A DNA stretch of 64,000 nucleotides from an uncultured Desulfobulbaceae bacterium (GCA_937910875.1 CALENA010000150.1:1-64000); one strand, 5' to 3'; counted from the stretch's first letter, positions 8,142 to 17,319 are shown. Translations and numbers: made by a program. Notes: generated from the letters alone by a model not told the origin.

Positions 8142-10799
8142 ATGGTGAAAAATTATTACCAGCAGACCGAAGAGGAATTGCTTCATGGGTTGGGCTCGAG
8201 TCGTTCCGGACTGACGGTTGCTGAGGCAACTGCCCGTCTGGCTCGTGATGGGGCCAACGAACTGGAGAGTGCGGCCCCGCTCAATCCCCTGCGTCTCTTT
8301 GTTGACCAGTTCAAGGATTTCATCATCTATATCCTGCTCTTTGCCGTTTTCTTTTCGCTGCTCATTGGCGAGTATGCCGATTCCATTCTGATCCTGATTA
8401 TCCTGCTGGCCAATGCCCTGATTGGTTTTTTTCAGGAGTTGAGCGCCCATCGGTCGCTGGCGGCCCTGAAGCGAATCAGCGCCTTGCAGGCTGTGGTGCT
8501 GCGGGATGGCCGCCGTCATCGGATAGCAGCCCGGGACCTGGTGGTCGGTGATCTGATTGTGGTTGAGGCAGGTGACAAGGTTCCGGCGGATGTTCGTCTG
8601 ATTGAGGCGGTTCGGCTCAAGGCGGAGGAGGCCTCGCTCACTGGCGAGTCGGTCCCGGTGGAAAAAATATTTGTTCCCTTGAGCGGCCAGGTTCAGCTCG
8701 GAGATCAGCATAACATGCTCTTTGCCACGACAGCGGTGGTGACTGGCAATGGTCTGGCCGTGGTCACGGCCATCGGCATGGAGACCGAGATCGGCAAGAT
8801 CAGCACTCTGATCAGTGCGGTCGCCGACGAAATGACGCCGCTCCAGTTGCGTCTGCGCCGTTTTGGACAGCGCCTGGGGCTGGTGATCATCGGGGTCTGT
8901 GTCGTGGTCTTTACGCTGCTGATCACCAAGGCCACTCTGGATCAGGGCCTGAACCGGGAGCTCTTTTTTTCTTTTCTGCTGATAGGAGTGAGCTTGGCCG
9001 TGGCCGCAGTGCCCACGGCCCTGCCGGCCGTGGTGACCATTGCCCTCAGTGTCGGGGTCAAACGCTTGCTGGCCCGGAAGGCCCTGGTCAGGCGTCTGCG
9101 TTCGGTGGAGACCCTGGGCAGTTGTGATGTGATCTGTACGGACAAGACCGGGACCTTGACTGAAAATCAGATGACTGTCCGCCATGGCTGGACCCTGGAC
9201 GGTGAAACAGCTCTGGGCGGTTCGGGGTATGCGCCCGAGGGGGAGGTCAGTGGGCATGTCGCCCCCCTGCTCTTCCATGCCGGGTTGATCTGTAATAATG
9301 CCACTCTGGAGGAAAAGGAAGGGCAGTGGCAGGTCCTGGGTGATCCCACCGAGGGGGCGCTGCTGGTCAGTGCCGCCAAGGCCGGGCAGGAGGCGGTAGT
9401 CAGGCGGGTCGACGAATTGCCCTTTGATTCGGATCGCAAGTTGATGAGTGTTCTGGTTCATGAGGAGGATGGCTCACAGGCCATGTATACCAAGGGGGCG
9501 CCTGATCAACTGCTGGCCTGTTGCGCCCGGGCCCTGCGCAATGGACAGGAAATACCCCTGACTGCTGAGACCCGACAGCTCATTGGTGCCGAAAATGACC
9601 GCTATGCCGGACAGGCCCTCCGGGTCCTGGGTTTTGCCCGCAGGGCTGTGGCAGGGCCTGAGGGATTTATCGAACAGGACCTGGTTTTTATCGGTCTCCA
9701 GGCCATGATTGATCCACCGCGCAAGGACGTTCACGAGTCCATCAGACGGACCCATGCCGCCGGAATTCGGGTGATCATGGCGACCGGCGATTATCAGGCC
9801 ACGGCCGCGGCCATTGGTCGGGAGATCGGGATCACGGGCAAGGTCTGCAGCGGCGAGCAGTTGGAGGCCATGGATCAGCAGCAACTGATAGCCGTTCTGG
9901 CCGATGGTACCAATATCTTTGCCCGGGTGGTGCCTGAGCACAAGCAGCGGATTGTCACCGCCTTGCAGGAGATGGGCCATGTGGTGGCCATGACCGGGGA
10001 TGGGGTCAATGATGCCCCGGCCCTGAAAAAGGCCAATATCGGCATTGCCGTGGGCAGCGGCACCGAGGTGGCCAAGGAGGCCTCGGACTTTGTCCTGCTC
10101 GATGACAGTTTCACGCACATTGTCAATGCCATCGAGGAGGGGCGTGGAATTTACGACAACATTCAGAAGTCGATCATGCTTTTGCTCTCCGGTAATCTGG
10201 GGGAGGTCCTGATCATCTTTACGGCTGTGCTGCTGGGACTGAACCTGCCGCTGACCGCCATCCTCCTTCTGTGGATCAACATGATCACCGATGGTGCCCC
10301 GGCCCTGGCCTTCAGTGTTGATCCCTATGGTCGGGACATCATGCTTCGTCGTCCCAAGTCGGCGGACGAGAGTATTCTGCCGCCGGCCAGGCTGCTGCTC
10401 CTGGGTTCCCTGGGCGTGGCCGGCACGGCTGTGGCCCTGGTCCTGTTCGTCCTGTTTGGTGGTCGGGAGACGGGCCCGGAATTGATCGTGGCCCAGACCA
10501 TGGTCTTCAACTTCGTGGTCCTGTATGAAACCGTTCTGATCTTTGTCATCCGCCGCGACTATCAGGTCCCCCTGTTCACCAACCCCTGGGTCTGGCTGGC
10601 CATGCTCTTTTCCATCGGTCTGCAGTTTGTTCTGATGTATAGCCCCCTGCATACCGTCTTCAAGATTGCCCCCCTGTCGTCGACCCAGTTAGCGGCACTG
10701 GCCCTGGCGTCCCTTTTCTTCTATCTCCTGGCTCGTCTTTACGGCCTGGTGCGTCATGTGATTGGCCGCAAGGAGGCCTCCTTGTCGGAGTCAGCTTGA
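8142..10799 (+). CDS. P2-type cation-transporting ATPase (Ca2+-ATPase-like) with altered TM4 motif
   Basis: An 885-residue P-type ATPase of the inner membrane. Visible in order: N-terminal cation ATPase domain, TM1-2, actuator motif LTGESVP, TM3-4, phosphorylation site DKTGTLT with Asp334, nucleotide site TKGAPDQ, hinge TGDGVNDAPALKKA, and six C-terminal membrane segments. TM5 has SGNLGEV and TM6 has NMITDGAPA, retaining the Asn/Glu and Asn/Asp cation ligands of calcium pumps. TM4 has VPTALP (residues 290-295) where Ca2+ pumps have VPEGLP, so one liganding Glu is missing. The ion is therefore uncertain. AGGAGG precedes ATG 8142. Confidence 0.88.
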   Translation: MVKNYYQQTEEELLHGLGSSRSGLTVAEATARLARDGANELESAAPLNPLRLFVDQFKDFIIYILLFAVFFSLLIGEYADSILILIILLANALIGFFQELSAHRSLAALKRISALQAVVLRDGRRHRIAARDLVVGDLIVVEAGDKVPADVRLIEAVRLKAEEASLTGESVPVEKIFVPLSGQVQLGDQHNMLFATTAVVTGNGLAVVTAIGMETEIGKISTLISAVADEMTPLQLRLRRFGQRLGLVIIGVCVVVFTLLITKATLDQGLNRELFFSFLLIGVSLAVAAVPTALPAVVTIALSVGVKRLLARKALVRRLRSVETLGSCDVICTDKTGTLTENQMTVRHGWTLDGETALGGSGYAPEGEVSGHVAPLLFHAGLICNNATLEEKEGQWQVLGDPTEGALLVSAAKAGQEAVVRRVDELPFDSDRKLMSVLVHEEDGSQAMYTKGAPDQLLACCARALRNGQEIPLTAETRQLIGAENDRYAGQALRVLGFARRAVAGPEGFIEQDLVFIGLQAMIDPPRKDVHESIRRTHAAGIRVIMATGDYQATAAAIGREIGITGKVCSGEQLEAMDQQQLIAVLADGTNIFARVVPEHKQRIVTALQEMGHVVAMTGDGVNDAPALKKANIGIAVGSGTEVAKEASDFVLLDDSFTHIVNAIEEGRGIYDNIQKSIMLLLSGNLGEVLIIFTAVLLGLNLPLTAILLLWINMITDGAPALAFSVDPYGRDIMLRRPKSADESILPPARLLLLGSLGVAGTAVALVLFVLFGGRETGPELIVAQTMVFNFVVLYETVLIFVIRRDYQVPLFTNPWVWLAMLFSIGLQFVLMYSPLHTVFKIAPLSSTQLAALALASLFFYLLARLYGLVRHVIGRKEASLSESA

Positions 10800-10862
10800 G
10801 ACTGGCCGAGTTTTGGCCAACTTGACCATGGTTGCTTCGTTTCTTAATGTTCCATTGTGAAA

Positions 10863-10874
10863 CAATCCGGATTG
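10863..10874. promoter_or_regulatory. Palindrome upstream of the sigma54-type promoter, possible activator site
   Basis: CAATCCGGATTG is a perfect 12-bp palindrome about 165 bp before the sigma54-like promoter at 11040, a typical distance for an enhancer-binding protein. A TTCCGATC motif is also repeated at about 10936 and 10955. The assignment is positional only. Confidence 0.3.
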
Positions 10875-11039
10875 GTTTGTGTTTCGTTCCCGGGTGCTGG
10901 CCCCTTAGCGCTGTTTTTTGACAGGCGTTGGTGTTTCCGATCGTTCCATAACGTTCCGATCTTGTTCCGGGGGCGGAGTGCCTGCTGTTGTGTGCTTAAC
11001 TGGCTGTTATTATTCGTTCAATCAAGATATTGCCCGCAC

Positions 11040-11055
11040 TGGCATGGTCATTGCT
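11040..11055 (+). promoter_or_regulatory. Sigma54-type (-24/-12) promoter
   Basis: TGGCATGGTCATTGCT matches the TGGCACG-N4-TTGC consensus at all but one position, with exact GG-N10-GC spacing. It lies 455 bp upstream of the CBS protein gene, so any transcript would have a long leader that includes repeat copy 2. The 711-bp gap 10800-11510 otherwise shows no convincing gene. Confidence 0.55.
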
Positions 11056-11301
11056 TTATGGGTCATGTTTCGCTGTTCAGGCTGATTACTGCAGGGTCGC
11101 AGTTCGTCTGGTCAAGATATTGGTCGCTTGGGCCTGAATAGCGGACAATTGTTTTGGGGGCGGGGCAATGTGATTCATATTGTTTCGTTTGAATTGTTTG
11201 TGTGATATGCTCGAAGGGATATGTCGATACGGGATGGTAATGGTGTTGATTGATCTGTTCACGGGGAAGAAAGCAAGAGGAGGGTTGGCGCGTTGTTGTA
11301 T

Positions 11302-11394
11302 GTGAGAATTTGCCTGAGACCCCGAATGATCATGCCGAAGGAACGAACGTTCATGGTCGGTTGCGGCAGGCCAATTTGGTCCAGCCATGCTGGT
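11302..11394 (+). repeat. Dispersed two-hairpin element, copy 2
   Basis: Diverged copy in the leader of the CBS-domain gene. Module 2 is well kept (GGCAGGCCAATTTGG then TCCAGCC); the left arm of module 1 has drifted (GAGAATTT for GAAAGTTC). Confidence 0.8.
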
Positions 11395-11509
11395 CAGGGA
11401 GTGGAAAAGAAGTTTTGTGTATTGTGGGGGGTAGAAGACAACTGCCCCAGCTCAGCCATTCCGTGCCGCAGGTCTGGGTCGTGGATGGCATGAATCAAGG
11501 AGAAAAAGT

Positions 11510-12037
11510 ATGACCGCAGAGACTCTGTTTTTAAAGGATTATATGATTCCGCTGGAGCGCTTTCCTCATATCAGTGAGGACAAGACTCTCAAGGATGCTG
11601 TTGCTACTGTTGGTTCATTTACCGCCGGTGAGCGGGGGCTGTTACGGTATACCTCTCTGCTGGTGGTGAATGAGAATAATCAGCTGACAGGTCAACTGAC
11701 CCTGCGCGATATCGTGAAAGGAATTGCCAGCGAGATCACTGAAATTGTCCAGATGAAAGATTATCAGGGCAAGGGAACAGATTTCCCGAATCTGGCCTTT
11801 CTCCTGGAAGACAAATTCTTCAAACAGTGCAGCCGTCAGTATGGCAAACAGGTCAAGGACTGCATGTCCAAGGTCGGGACCGCCATCCCTCTGGACACCC
11901 CGTTGTTAAAGGTGATGATGATTATGCTGGCCGGTAGTGAATGTGTCCTGCCGGTGGTCGATGGGGGTGAGGTGCTCGGCGTTATCCGTTTTGCCGAAAT
12001 CTTTACAGCCATTAATGGTCAGTGTGTCCGGGATTAA
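11510..12037 (+). CDS. CBS-domain pair protein
   Basis: A 175-residue soluble protein made of two CBS motifs: residues 8-75 (DYMIPLERFPHISEDKTLKDAV...LTGQLTLRDIVKGI) and 112-170 (VKDCMSKVGTAIPLDTPLLKVM...VLGVIRFAEIFTAI). CBS pairs bind adenine nucleotides and regulate transporters or enzymes. It precedes an SLC13 symporter by 25 bp and an NhaD antiporter further down, suggesting it senses energy state for this transport operon. GGAG precedes the start. Confidence 0.85.
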   Translation: MTAETLFLKDYMIPLERFPHISEDKTLKDAVATVGSFTAGERGLLRYTSLLVVNENNQLTGQLTLRDIVKGIASEITEIVQMKDYQGKGTDFPNLAFLLEDKFFKQCSRQYGKQVKDCMSKVGTAIPLDTPLLKVMMIMLAGSECVLPVVDGGEVLGVIRFAEIFTAINGQCVRD

Positions 12038-12062
12038 TGGAAAAGGAGACAAGAGGTCAATA

Positions 12063-13550
12063 ATGAGTGCACAAATCATAACTGTATCTGATTCAACAGA
12101 GCCGTTTGACTGGAAGCGGTATCTCTTTATGGGCATTGGTGTTGCCCTTTTTTTAATTGTTTATTATTGCCCACCGCTGCCGGATGCCATTGATCCGCTG
12201 GGTGAGCATTTTGTCCTCAGCAAGGAGGCCAAGGGGGCCATTGCCGTCTTCCTGCTGGCCGCCACCTGGTGGGTCTTTGAAGTTGTACCCATCGGGGTGA
12301 CCAGTCTGGCCATCGGTGTCCTTCAGGCCCTGTATCTGATCCGTGATCCCAAGGTGGCCTTCAAAGATTACATGGACCCCTCAGTTCTTTTCATCTTCGG
12401 GTCCATTGTCATCGGTATGGTCTTCACCAAGACCGGTCTGACCAAACGGATCGCCTACAAGATGCTCTCCATCGTCGGCGAGAGGACCAGCATGATCCTG
12501 CTGGGCTGCTTTGTCATGACTGCTGCCATGACGCATCTCATGGCCCATACCGCGGTGGCGGCAACCATGTTCCCTCTGCTCATGGCTATCCATTCCCTTT
12601 ACTCCGATGAAGATAAGCCCACCCAGTTTGGCAAGAGTATGTTCATCGGTATGGCCTATGTGGCCGGTGCCGGCTCCATTGTAACCCTGCTCGGGGCGGC
12701 CCGTGGTGCTGTGGCCCTTGGTTTTTACAAGGATATCACAAACGTTGATATCTCCTTCTTTGCCCTGACCACGTACATGGCCCCCATTGGCTGGCTCATG
12801 ACCTTTCTCCTCTGGGGATTCTTCATGCTGGCTCTGAAACCTGAGCGGGCAACGATTCCCGGCCTCAAGGCCAAGGCGACTCGGATGTATAGTGAACTCG
12901 GGGGCTGGTCAAGGAAAGAGATTCTGGCGGCCTCGATCATTTTCACCGCCGTTCTGGTCATTGCCCTGAAGAATTTTGTTCCGGCTCTGGCTGGTCTGCA
13001 CAAGACCGGCATCCTGCTCCTCTCTACCATCGCTTTTTTCATCGTTAATATCCTGACCGTTGAGGACCTGGAAGAGATTCCCTGGAATATCATCCTTCTC
13101 TTTGCCGGGGCCATGTCCATTGGTTTCTGCCTCTGGGATACGGGAGCTGCCAAGTGGATGGCGGTCAACTGGCTGATCCTGTTTCAGAACTCGGCGCCCA
13201 TCGTCTTTATTCTCGGGATGGCCTTTTTTGTCCTGATCATGACCAACTTCATCATGAACGTGGCTGCCATTGCCATCTCCCTGCCCGTGGCCCTGGTTGT
13301 GGCCCCGTACCTGAATGTGACCGGAGAGGTCATCCTCTACTCCTCGCTGGTCACGGCCGGTATGCCCTTTCTCACCCTGGTGGGAGCGGCTCCCAATGCC
13401 ATTGCCTATAACTCTAAACAGTTCACCTCTGCCGAATTTTTCAAATGGGGTATCCCAACCAGTGTCCTGCTGATGGCTGTGGTATGGCTGGCCGTGACGG
13501 TGGTCTGGCCGTTGATGGGGATGACGATTTTTGTGCCTCAGGCGATGTAA
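12063..13550 (+). CDS. SLC13/DASS family sodium-coupled anion symporter
   Basis: A 495-residue inner-membrane carrier with about 12 hydrophobic segments. It shows the DASS two-half layout; the N-terminal half has EVVPIGVTSLAIG and the C-terminal half has IMTNFIMNVAAIAISLPVAL and AAPNAIAYNS. Family members move dicarboxylates or sulfate with Na+. Substrate choice cannot be read here; in a sulfate reducer both are plausible. The start at 12063 is preceded by AGAGG. Likely co-transcribed with the CBS gene. Confidence 0.87.
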   Translation: MSAQIITVSDSTEPFDWKRYLFMGIGVALFLIVYYCPPLPDAIDPLGEHFVLSKEAKGAIAVFLLAATWWVFEVVPIGVTSLAIGVLQALYLIRDPKVAFKDYMDPSVLFIFGSIVIGMVFTKTGLTKRIAYKMLSIVGERTSMILLGCFVMTAAMTHLMAHTAVAATMFPLLMAIHSLYSDEDKPTQFGKSMFIGMAYVAGAGSIVTLLGAARGAVALGFYKDITNVDISFFALTTYMAPIGWLMTFLLWGFFMLALKPERATIPGLKAKATRMYSELGGWSRKEILAASIIFTAVLVIALKNFVPALAGLHKTGILLLSTIAFFIVNILTVEDLEEIPWNIILLFAGAMSIGFCLWDTGAAKWMAVNWLILFQNSAPIVFILGMAFFVLIMTNFIMNVAAIAISLPVALVVAPYLNVTGEVILYSSLVTAGMPFLTLVGAAPNAIAYNSKQFTSAEFFKWGIPTSVLLMAVVWLAVTVVWPLMGMTIFVPQAM

Positions 13551-13571
13551 AAAAGGGTAATATGACGAGTC

Positions 13572-13646
13572 TCTTGCAAGATGAAGATTTTCGTTCAAGA
13601 TCAAGGTCTGTGAAAAAATTTATCGCAGGTATTTGACTGATATTTC
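13572..13646 (+). repeat. Repeat family 2, copy B
   Basis: Partner of the copy at 5286-5361: GATGAAGATTTTCGTTC, TGTGAAAAAATTTATC and TTGACTGATAT are shared in the same order and spacing. It lies directly after the symporter stop and before its terminator. Confidence 0.75.
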
Positions 13647-13679
13647 AATGATAATTCAGAAGGCTTTGGTCTGTTTGTG

Positions 13680-13719
13680 AAACCGCCGGTTGTTCAGAGT
13701 GTCTGATGACCGGCGGTTT
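13680..13719 (+). terminator. Hairpin terminator after the symporter
   Basis: AAACCGCCGGT (13680-13690) and ACCGGCGGTTT (13709-13719) are perfect 11-bp arms, followed by GTTCTG. Probable terminator or attenuator between the symporter and nhaD. Confidence 0.65.
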
Positions 13720-13750
13720 GTTCTGTCTCATTTAAGCAAAAGGAAGAAAA

Positions 13751-15181
13751 ATGAAGAAAATCACCGGGATTGTTCTGTCCCTGCTGGGTGTCCTCTTTCT
13801 GCCGATGGTTGTGTGGGCCAGCGGTGGTGCGGGGAGCGAGCATCTGGATCTGACTAAAAGCTGGGTCGGCTATACCTCTCTTGCTATTTTTGTGGTGGCC
13901 TATCTGCTGGTCATGGCCGAAGAGTACACCCATCTGCGGAAATCAAAACCGGTCCTGCTGGCCGCTGGTCTGATCTGGGGGATTATTGCCTATCTGTATG
14001 CCAGTCACGGCTTGACCCATGCCGCAGAAGTGGCGGTGCGTCATAATATTCTCGAGTATGCCGAGTTGTTTCTCTTCCTCCTCGTGGCCATGACCTATAT
14101 CAACGCCATGGAGGAACGACAGATCTTTGAGGCCCTGCGGGTCCGGCTGGTCTGTGCCGGCTTTTCTTTCCGAAAACTGTTCTGGATCACTGGACTGCTT
14201 GCCTTTTTTATCTCACCGGTGGCCGACAACCTGACCACGGCCCTGCTCATGTGCGCGGTGGTCATGGCCATTGGCAAGGATAACGCGAAGTTTGTCACTC
14301 TGGCCTGTATCAATATCGTGGTCGGTGCCAATGCCGGTGGGGCCTTCAGCCCCTTTGGCGATATTACGACGCTTATGGTCTGGCAGAAGGGGATCGTCGA
14401 TTTCTGGACATTTTTTAATCTCTTCATCCCCTCGGTGGTCAACTGGTTTATCCCGGCCCTGATCATGAGCTTTGCCGTACCCAATATCAGCCCGGCCACC
14501 TGTGAGATCAATGTCAATATGAAACGTGGAGCCGTGGTGGTCATGGTGCTCTTCCTGATGACCATTGCCACTGCGGTCAGTTTCCATAATTTCCTCCATC
14601 TGCCCCCGATGATGGGCATGATGACCGGTCTCTCCTATCTCAAGATCTATGGCTATTATCTCAAGAAGACCCACAAAAACGGCCACGGTACAGGGGGCTT
14701 CGACGAGGGCAAGGCCGGGGAGCAGCTGGGTGATACGGTCCCGTTTGATATCTTCAGGAATATTGCCCGGGCCGAATGGGATACCCTGATGTTTTTCTAC
14801 GGGGTTATCCTCTGCGTTGGTGGTCTCGGGTTTATCGGTTACCTTGCTCTGGTCTCCCATACCATGTACGCCGGCTGGGGGGCGACGCCGGCCAATATCA
14901 TGGTTGGGATCCTCTCGGCCATTGTTGACAATATCCCGGTGATGTTTGCCGTGCTGACCATGATGCCTGAGATGTCCCAGGGCCAGTGGCTGCTGGTGAC
15001 CCTGACGGCCGGTGTTGGGGGCAGTCTGCTCTCCATCGGCTCGGCTGCCGGTGTGGCCCTTATGGGTCAGGCGCGGGGCATGTACACCTTTGGCGGCCAT
15101 CTCAAATGGACCCCGGTCATTGCCCTGGGCTATGCGGCCTCGATCTGGGTTCATTTCATGATCAATCGTTCCATGTTTTAA
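13751..15181 (+). CDS. nhaD: NhaD-type Na+/H+ antiporter
   Basis: A 476-residue ion transporter. A cleavable signal-like N terminus (MKKITGIVLSLLGVLFLPMVVWASG) precedes about 11 membrane segments. Characteristic NhaD motifs include SPVADNLTTALL, NIVVGANAGGAFSPFGDITTLMVWQ, and AIVDNIPVMFAVL with the second Asp-Asn pair. It exchanges sodium for protons at the inner membrane. It lies downstream of the Na+-coupled symporter, so sodium cycling is a sensible shared theme. AGGAAG precedes the start. Confidence 0.92.
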   Translation: MKKITGIVLSLLGVLFLPMVVWASGGAGSEHLDLTKSWVGYTSLAIFVVAYLLVMAEEYTHLRKSKPVLLAAGLIWGIIAYLYASHGLTHAAEVAVRHNILEYAELFLFLLVAMTYINAMEERQIFEALRVRLVCAGFSFRKLFWITGLLAFFISPVADNLTTALLMCAVVMAIGKDNAKFVTLACINIVVGANAGGAFSPFGDITTLMVWQKGIVDFWTFFNLFIPSVVNWFIPALIMSFAVPNISPATCEINVNMKRGAVVVMVLFLMTIATAVSFHNFLHLPPMMGMMTGLSYLKIYGYYLKKTHKNGHGTGGFDEGKAGEQLGDTVPFDIFRNIARAEWDTLMFFYGVILCVGGLGFIGYLALVSHTMYAGWGATPANIMVGILSAIVDNIPVMFAVLTMMPEMSQGQWLLVTLTAGVGGSLLSIGSAAGVALMGQARGMYTFGGHLKWTPVIALGYAASIWVHFMINRSMF

Positions 15182-15325
15182 TTTCTGACTTGCGGCTTTG
15201 GAAATGGTGGTGATAACACGTCCAGTGGTCGAGCTGCTGGCCTTTGCGTTTTGGTCATACTGTTGACATGGAACCACAACACGGTTGGGAGTTCTTTTTG
15301 CAAATTGTTCAGAGCAGGTAGGGGT

Positions 15326-16738
15326 GTGTCCGAACTCTCATTTTGCACACAGCTGACGTTTCAGGAGGTGGTGAACGGGATTCCCCATGGGGTGGCCGTG
15401 CTTGACACCAGGCTCTGTATCGTCGAGATGAATACCGCTCTGGAGCGCCTGACCGGCTATTCGTCTCAAGATGCCAGCGGGGTCTACGGCGATTTTATCT
15501 TTCGCAGTAGCCTGGGGCGCAAAGGTGAGTTGTTCCGTCAGGTCCTGGCCACGGGTGAGCCTGTGGTTGCCGAAGGCGATATCCTGACCATTCATCGCCG
15601 GAAGATCCCGATCCGCTTCACCATTTCGCCCTTGAGCAACCAGGAGCAGAAGCGGGTCGGACTGCTCCTGGTTCTGGAAGATATCTCCTTGCAGCAGACC
15701 AGTCCTGACGGTCGGGGAGGAGCGGGGAAGGATCATATCCTTGGTCACAGCAAGGAGATGCTGAAGGTCTTTGACCTTTTGCCGGTCATGGCCCAGACCG
15801 ATGCCTCAGTGTTGATTACCGGGGAAACCGGGACCGGTAAGGATATGATTGCCGAGGCCATCCACAAGCGATCCAAGCGGGCTCGGCACCCTTTTATCAA
15901 GATCAACTGCGGGGCCCTGCCCGAGGCCCTGCTGGAGTCTGAGCTCTTTGGTCATGTGCGTGGTGCATTCACCGGAGCGGTCAAGGATACCCCTGGGATG
16001 TTCCGGATGGCCCAGCATGGGACCATCTTCCTCACTGAGATCGGCGATTTGCCCCTGCAACTGCAGGTCAAACTCCTGTCGGTCCTCGATGACAAGGCCT
16101 TTTATCCGGTGGGCGGGACCAAAAAAATCCAGGTGGATGTCCGGGTGATTGCCGCCACTCATCGCGCTCTGAGGAGCCAGGTCGAGGCAGGAATTTTCCG
16201 GGAGGATCTCTTTTACCGACTGAATGTCCTCCGTCTGCACCTGCCGCCTCTGCGCGAGCGGGCCGGTGATCTGCGTCTGCTCTTTGATGCCTTTCTCCAT
16301 GAATTGAGCGGTCAGTTAAACAAGGGGATGACGGGCTGTGACCCCTCGGTCTTTGAGCTGCTCGAGACCTATGGTTTCCCCGGCAATGTCCGGGAATTAC
16401 GCAATATTGTTGAGTACTGCGTCAATATCTGTCAGGGGCACAAGATCAACCCGGAATGTCTGCCTGCCTATCTCTTTGTCCAGCCAGGTGAAGATCGGCA
16501 GCAGGAAGCCATGCAAGAGCCGGCCGTGGCCAGAAAAAGCAACTTGCCACCTCCCTCCCCGGGGAAGAAGGTGCTGGATCCAGTTACAACAGTTGGTTCC
16601 GGCTGGCGTGGGATTGAAAAAGAGATGATCCTCGACGCCATGAAAAAAACCGGCGGCAATCGTTCGCAGGCGGCCAAGATCCTGGGCTGGGGTCGGACCA
16701 CCCTGTGGCGGAAATTGACCCTGCATGGTCTGTCCTGA
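15326..16738 (+). CDS. PAS-AAA-Fis sigma54-dependent transcriptional activator
   Basis: About 470 residues from a GTG at 15326; the frame is open upstream to 15251 (TTG). Domains: PAS (NGIPHGVAVLDTRLCIVEMN), AAA+ with Walker A GETGTGKD (residues 166-173), the sigma54 contact loop GAFTGA (from 213), sensor and arginine-finger region (FREDLFYRLNVL), and a Fis-type helix-turn-helix (GGNRSQAAKILGWGRTTLWRK). Walker B reads FLTEIG rather than FLDEIG, so Thr237 replaces the usual Asp. It likely activates a -24/-12 promoter such as that at 11040. Confidence 0.88.
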   Translation: MSELSFCTQLTFQEVVNGIPHGVAVLDTRLCIVEMNTALERLTGYSSQDASGVYGDFIFRSSLGRKGELFRQVLATGEPVVAEGDILTIHRRKIPIRFTISPLSNQEQKRVGLLLVLEDISLQQTSPDGRGGAGKDHILGHSKEMLKVFDLLPVMAQTDASVLITGETGTGKDMIAEAIHKRSKRARHPFIKINCGALPEALLESELFGHVRGAFTGAVKDTPGMFRMAQHGTIFLTEIGDLPLQLQVKLLSVLDDKAFYPVGGTKKIQVDVRVIAATHRALRSQVEAGIFREDLFYRLNVLRLHLPPLRERAGDLRLLFDAFLHELSGQLNKGMTGCDPSVFELLETYGFPGNVRELRNIVEYCVNICQGHKINPECLPAYLFVQPGEDRQQEAMQEPAVARKSNLPPPSPGKKVLDPVTTVGSGWRGIEKEMILDAMKKTGGNRSQAAKILGWGRTTLWRKLTLHGLS

Positions 16739-16832
16739 TCAGTATGGCTGGCACAGAAAGGTCCCAGCCACAACAAACCATGAAAGTTCGCACCTTCGGC
16801 ATGGCCAATGATGGTCTCCGATGAACTTTCGG
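16739..16832 (-). repeat. Dispersed two-hairpin element, copy 3
   Basis: Minus-oriented copy that starts on the base after the activator stop. The module 2 stem TGGCTGG/CCAGCCA is intact although its loop has changed completely, supporting selection or retention of the hairpin. Confidence 0.88.
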
Positions 16833-16849
16833 ATTAAGGATATCCGGGA

Positions 16850-17215
16850 ATGAACGAGTCATCTGGAGTGATGAAAATTCTGGTTACTGTCGAGGATGAG
16901 GCCATTGCTGGTCGTTTTGATATGGTGACCGAGACGGTGATGGCTGTCTACCGCCAGGGTGAGCGTCAGGGCGCGCCCAAGACCTTCCTGGTCTCGCAGC
17001 CATCCGCCGAAGAACTGTGCCGATTGATCATGAAAGAAGAGGTCGGTGTTCTGGTCTGTGGCGGGATTGAGGAGCGACATCAGAAGTTTTTGTCCTGGAA
17101 AGGGGTCCGCGTCCTTGATGCGGTGATCGGGCCGTACGCCAAGGCCCTGGAACTGGCGGCCAGGGGGGAGTTGGAACCGGGAGTGATTCTGCCGGGCTCT
17201 CAGAAGACAGGGTAA
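16850..17215 (+). CDS. NifX/NifB-type (dinitrogenase FeMo-cofactor) domain protein, probable
   Basis: A 121-residue protein resembling the small alpha/beta domain of NifX/NafY: ILVTVEDEAIAGRFDM at the N terminus, a GVLVCGGIEERHQKFL core and VLDAVIGPYAKALE. Related free-standing domains are common in sulfate reducers without clear nitrogen-fixation links, and no nif gene lies here. AAGGA nine bases before ATG 16850 supports this start; MKILV at 16871 is an alternative. Role unknown, perhaps metal-cluster handling or sensing beside the signalling genes. Confidence 0.55.
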   Translation: MNESSGVMKILVTVEDEAIAGRFDMVTETVMAVYRQGERQGAPKTFLVSQPSAEELCRLIMKEEVGVLVCGGIEERHQKFLSWKGVRVLDAVIGPYAKALELAARGELEPGVILPGSQKTG

Positions 17216-17319
17216 GACAATCAGGTTGAGGCGGGCAGTCGGTTTTGATGACCGGGAGTAACAGGTCATTACCGGTTCGCTTCAAGTGGTGGGAAGTATT
17301 GGATGGAGCGGGAAGAAAA

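Noticed and set aside
10857-11141. 94-residue plus-strand frame in the gap after the P-type ATPase
   Set aside because: No ribosome site, Cys/Trp-rich low-quality composition, and it overlaps the sigma54-type promoter.
13571-13646. Repeat family 2 as a further copy of the two-hairpin element
   Set aside because: No shared arms or module 2 stem; the sequence is unrelated.
15281-15300. Second sigma54-like promoter just before the activator gene
   Set aside because: GG-N10-GC spacing can be forced, but the CAC and TTGC contexts do not match.
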